From positions 1-7,020 of the forward strand of contig JAUQYW010000537.1 in assembly GCA_030587525.1 (NCBI GenBank): 7,020 nucleotides of DNA, written 5' to 3'. The first letter of the stretch is position 1, and every line of letters begins with the position of its first letter. The DNA is from Candidatus Sigynarchaeota archaeon. GTDB lineage: Archaea; Asgardarchaeota; Lokiarchaeia; Sigynarchaeales; Sigynarchaeaceae. This document shows positions 6,168-7,020 of the stretch, piece after piece. The translations under genes and the position numbers were made by a program. The notes below the pieces were generated by a model. It did no database searches, was not told the origin of the DNA, and saw only the letters and a program-made list of their open reading frames with translations.

Positions 6168-6908
6168 CTAAGGTGTGCCTTTGGTGGGGTGCGTTTCTTG
6201 CCAGGCACGAATTCGATCCTTCATTTTTTGGGGGAGATGCTCGTAATAATCGGGCAATCGGCGGTAATCGTGATACCTGCCTTCGGGTGGCTCCGCGGCA
6301 TACTCCGCGGGCACTGGCTTGAACCCCGTTACGAATATAAATCCCAGCCCTGCCAAGGCAAAGAGGAACCAGCCAAGATCCCCGGGATAGATCGGGGCGA
6401 TCAGCACGAGCAAGATGAACGATCCGACGGCGGCGATGTTGCCGAGCTTGAAAAACACGGTCTTTCTGAACCTGGCATTCCAATACATGCCATGATAGCC
6501 ATCCGTCGCGGATGAGAACAAGTTGATGAATCGATGTCCCCAGGGTGCTCCCCAGTTCATCCCGTCGCCACAACTTATCGAATCAAACACGAGATGGCAG
6601 TAGATGCCCATCGTCACGGCGAGGGATTGCATAGGTATGATATCAAGCAAGAATGCTAGAATTGTCCAAGCAACGAGCGGCACGTAGGTCACGGGCTTGT
6701 GGGTCGGGTACATGAGGTGATGCTGGAATGATGAGCCCATTTTTTTCCCGGGATTTCGTATCACCCAAAAGATGGCATCAATGTCTGGAAACATACCCAT
6801 GGCAAGAGCGAGCACGCTTAGTGTGCCATTCGGTAGCCTGCCGAATACGAAAAAAGAAACGCAAGTGAAGATCAAGAAGGAATACGACGCGTGTGAAGTC
6901 CCGTTCAT
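6168..6908 (-). CDS. YdjM/DUF457-type membrane-bound metal-dependent hydrolase
   Basis: A 246-residue membrane protein starting MNGTSHASYSF. The family's metal-binding pattern is present in order: H6 near the N-terminus, P41-D42-I43-D44, the H63-H64-x5-H70 segment with T69 (family form HRxxTH), and H105-x3-D109 (HLVFD), followed by a WGAPWG turn (119-124). Hydrophobic segments at about 8-24, 30-50, 74-111, 152-172 and 178-195 fit a multi-pass protein, and the tail from about 200 is a charged cytoplasmic extension. These proteins are predicted membrane hydrolases of the same broad group as bacterial YdjM; their substrate is unknown, and a phospholipid or lipid-linked role is only a suggestion. 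An upstream ATG at 6932 would add eight residues and overlap the preceding gene; the ATG at 6908 is chosen because the conserved His then falls at position 6, as is usual. It follows the upstream gene by 13 bases and is likely co-transcribed with it. Confidence 0.85.
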   Translation of the reverse strand: MNGTSHASYSFLIFTCVSFFVFGRLPNGTLSVLALAMGMFPDIDAIFWVIRNPGKKMGSSFQHHLMYPTHKPVTYVPLVAWTILAFLLDIIPMQSLAVTMGIYCHLVFDSISCGDGMNWGAPWGHRFINLFSSATDGYHGMYWNARFRKTVFFKLGNIAAVGSFILLVLIAPIYPGDLGWFLFALAGLGFIFVTGFKPVPAEYAAEPPEGRYHDYRRLPDYYEHLPQKMKDRIRAWQETHPTKGTP

Positions 6909-6921
6909 GATAATCAGTTGT

Positions 6922-7020
6922 TTAGAATGCACGTATCACATTGAGCGATCCTTTCAACGTGCCGAGGTTGACGGATGGGTCAAAGCTTTCGAAGCTGACA
7001 TAATGCTGGTAGTTCAACTG
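6922..7020 (-). CDS. C-terminal fragment of an unidentified gene entering from the right edge
   Basis: The minus frame is open from the right edge to a TAA at 6922-6924, giving 32 residues that begin QLNYQHYVSFESF and end SLNVIRAF. The rest of the gene lies outside the window, and the fragment is too short to assign a family. Reading it as coding is supported by its protein-like composition, by GC-rich third positions like those of nearby genes, and by its position 13 bases ahead of the hydrolase start, an operon-like arrangement. Confidence 0.5.
   Translation of the reverse strand, partial: QLNYQHYVSFESFDPSVNLGTLKGSLNVIRAF

Noticed and set aside
6074..6208. N-terminal extension of the small helical protein from a GTG at 6208
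   Set aside because: It would overlap the hydrolase gene by 41 bases and read through the T-rich end and TATA-like boxes; the 45 extra residues show no helical pattern like the rest.
6909..6932. Hydrolase start at the ATG at 6932
   Set aside because: It would overlap the preceding gene's stop and place the conserved first His at position 14 rather than 6.

Overview
The window reads almost entirely from the minus strand. It looks archaeal, and my best guess is an Asgard (Lokiarchaeia-like) genome, at low to moderate confidence. The reasons are a very large secreted parallel beta-helix protein with an Asn-rich NosD-type coil consensus that appears to lead into a PKD-like domain, AT-rich boxes about 26-30 nt upstream of start codons with no strong Shine-Dalgarno sequence, and long T-rich stretches at gene ends. 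No rRNA, tRNA, CRISPR array, transposase or phage gene was seen.

Layout from left to right: (1) 1-2735, minus strand: the dominant feature, a beta-helix gene open for 911 codons without an internal stop and running off the left edge. It has a signal peptide, a short entry domain, about 31 coils of 22-25 residues, a NosD-type end cap, and what seems to be the start of a PKD domain. (2) 2736-3287: a 552-base stretch without a convincing gene. It holds candidate promoter boxes for the beta-helix gene, a weak 62-codon open stretch that may be a small gene or a remnant, and a striking two-tier inverted repeat at 3195-3244. (3) 3288-5693, minus: an 801-residue cytoplasmic protein with an N-terminal beta-rich half and a C-terminal six-hairpin (alpha/alpha barrel) glycosidase-like half. 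(4) 5694-5782: spacer with an AT-rich box at leaderless distance from the glycosidase start. (5) 5783-6073, minus: a 96-residue all-helical protein of unknown function. (6) 6168-6908, minus: a YdjM/DUF457-type membrane metal-dependent hydrolase. (7) 6922-7020, minus: the last 32 codons of another gene that enters from the right edge and ends 13 bases before the hydrolase start.

The two rightmost genes are close enough to be co-transcribed. The small helical protein, the glycosidase and the beta-helix gene each have their own upstream spacer and probably their own promoter. A carbohydrate theme (cell-surface beta-helix and intracellular glycosidase) is possible, but the spacing does not prove a functional link. 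The glycosidase gene is visibly richer in G+C than the beta-helix gene. No clearly new system is evident; the items most worth a second look are the beta-helix protein, the poorly classified glycosidase and the inverted repeat in the gene-free stretch.
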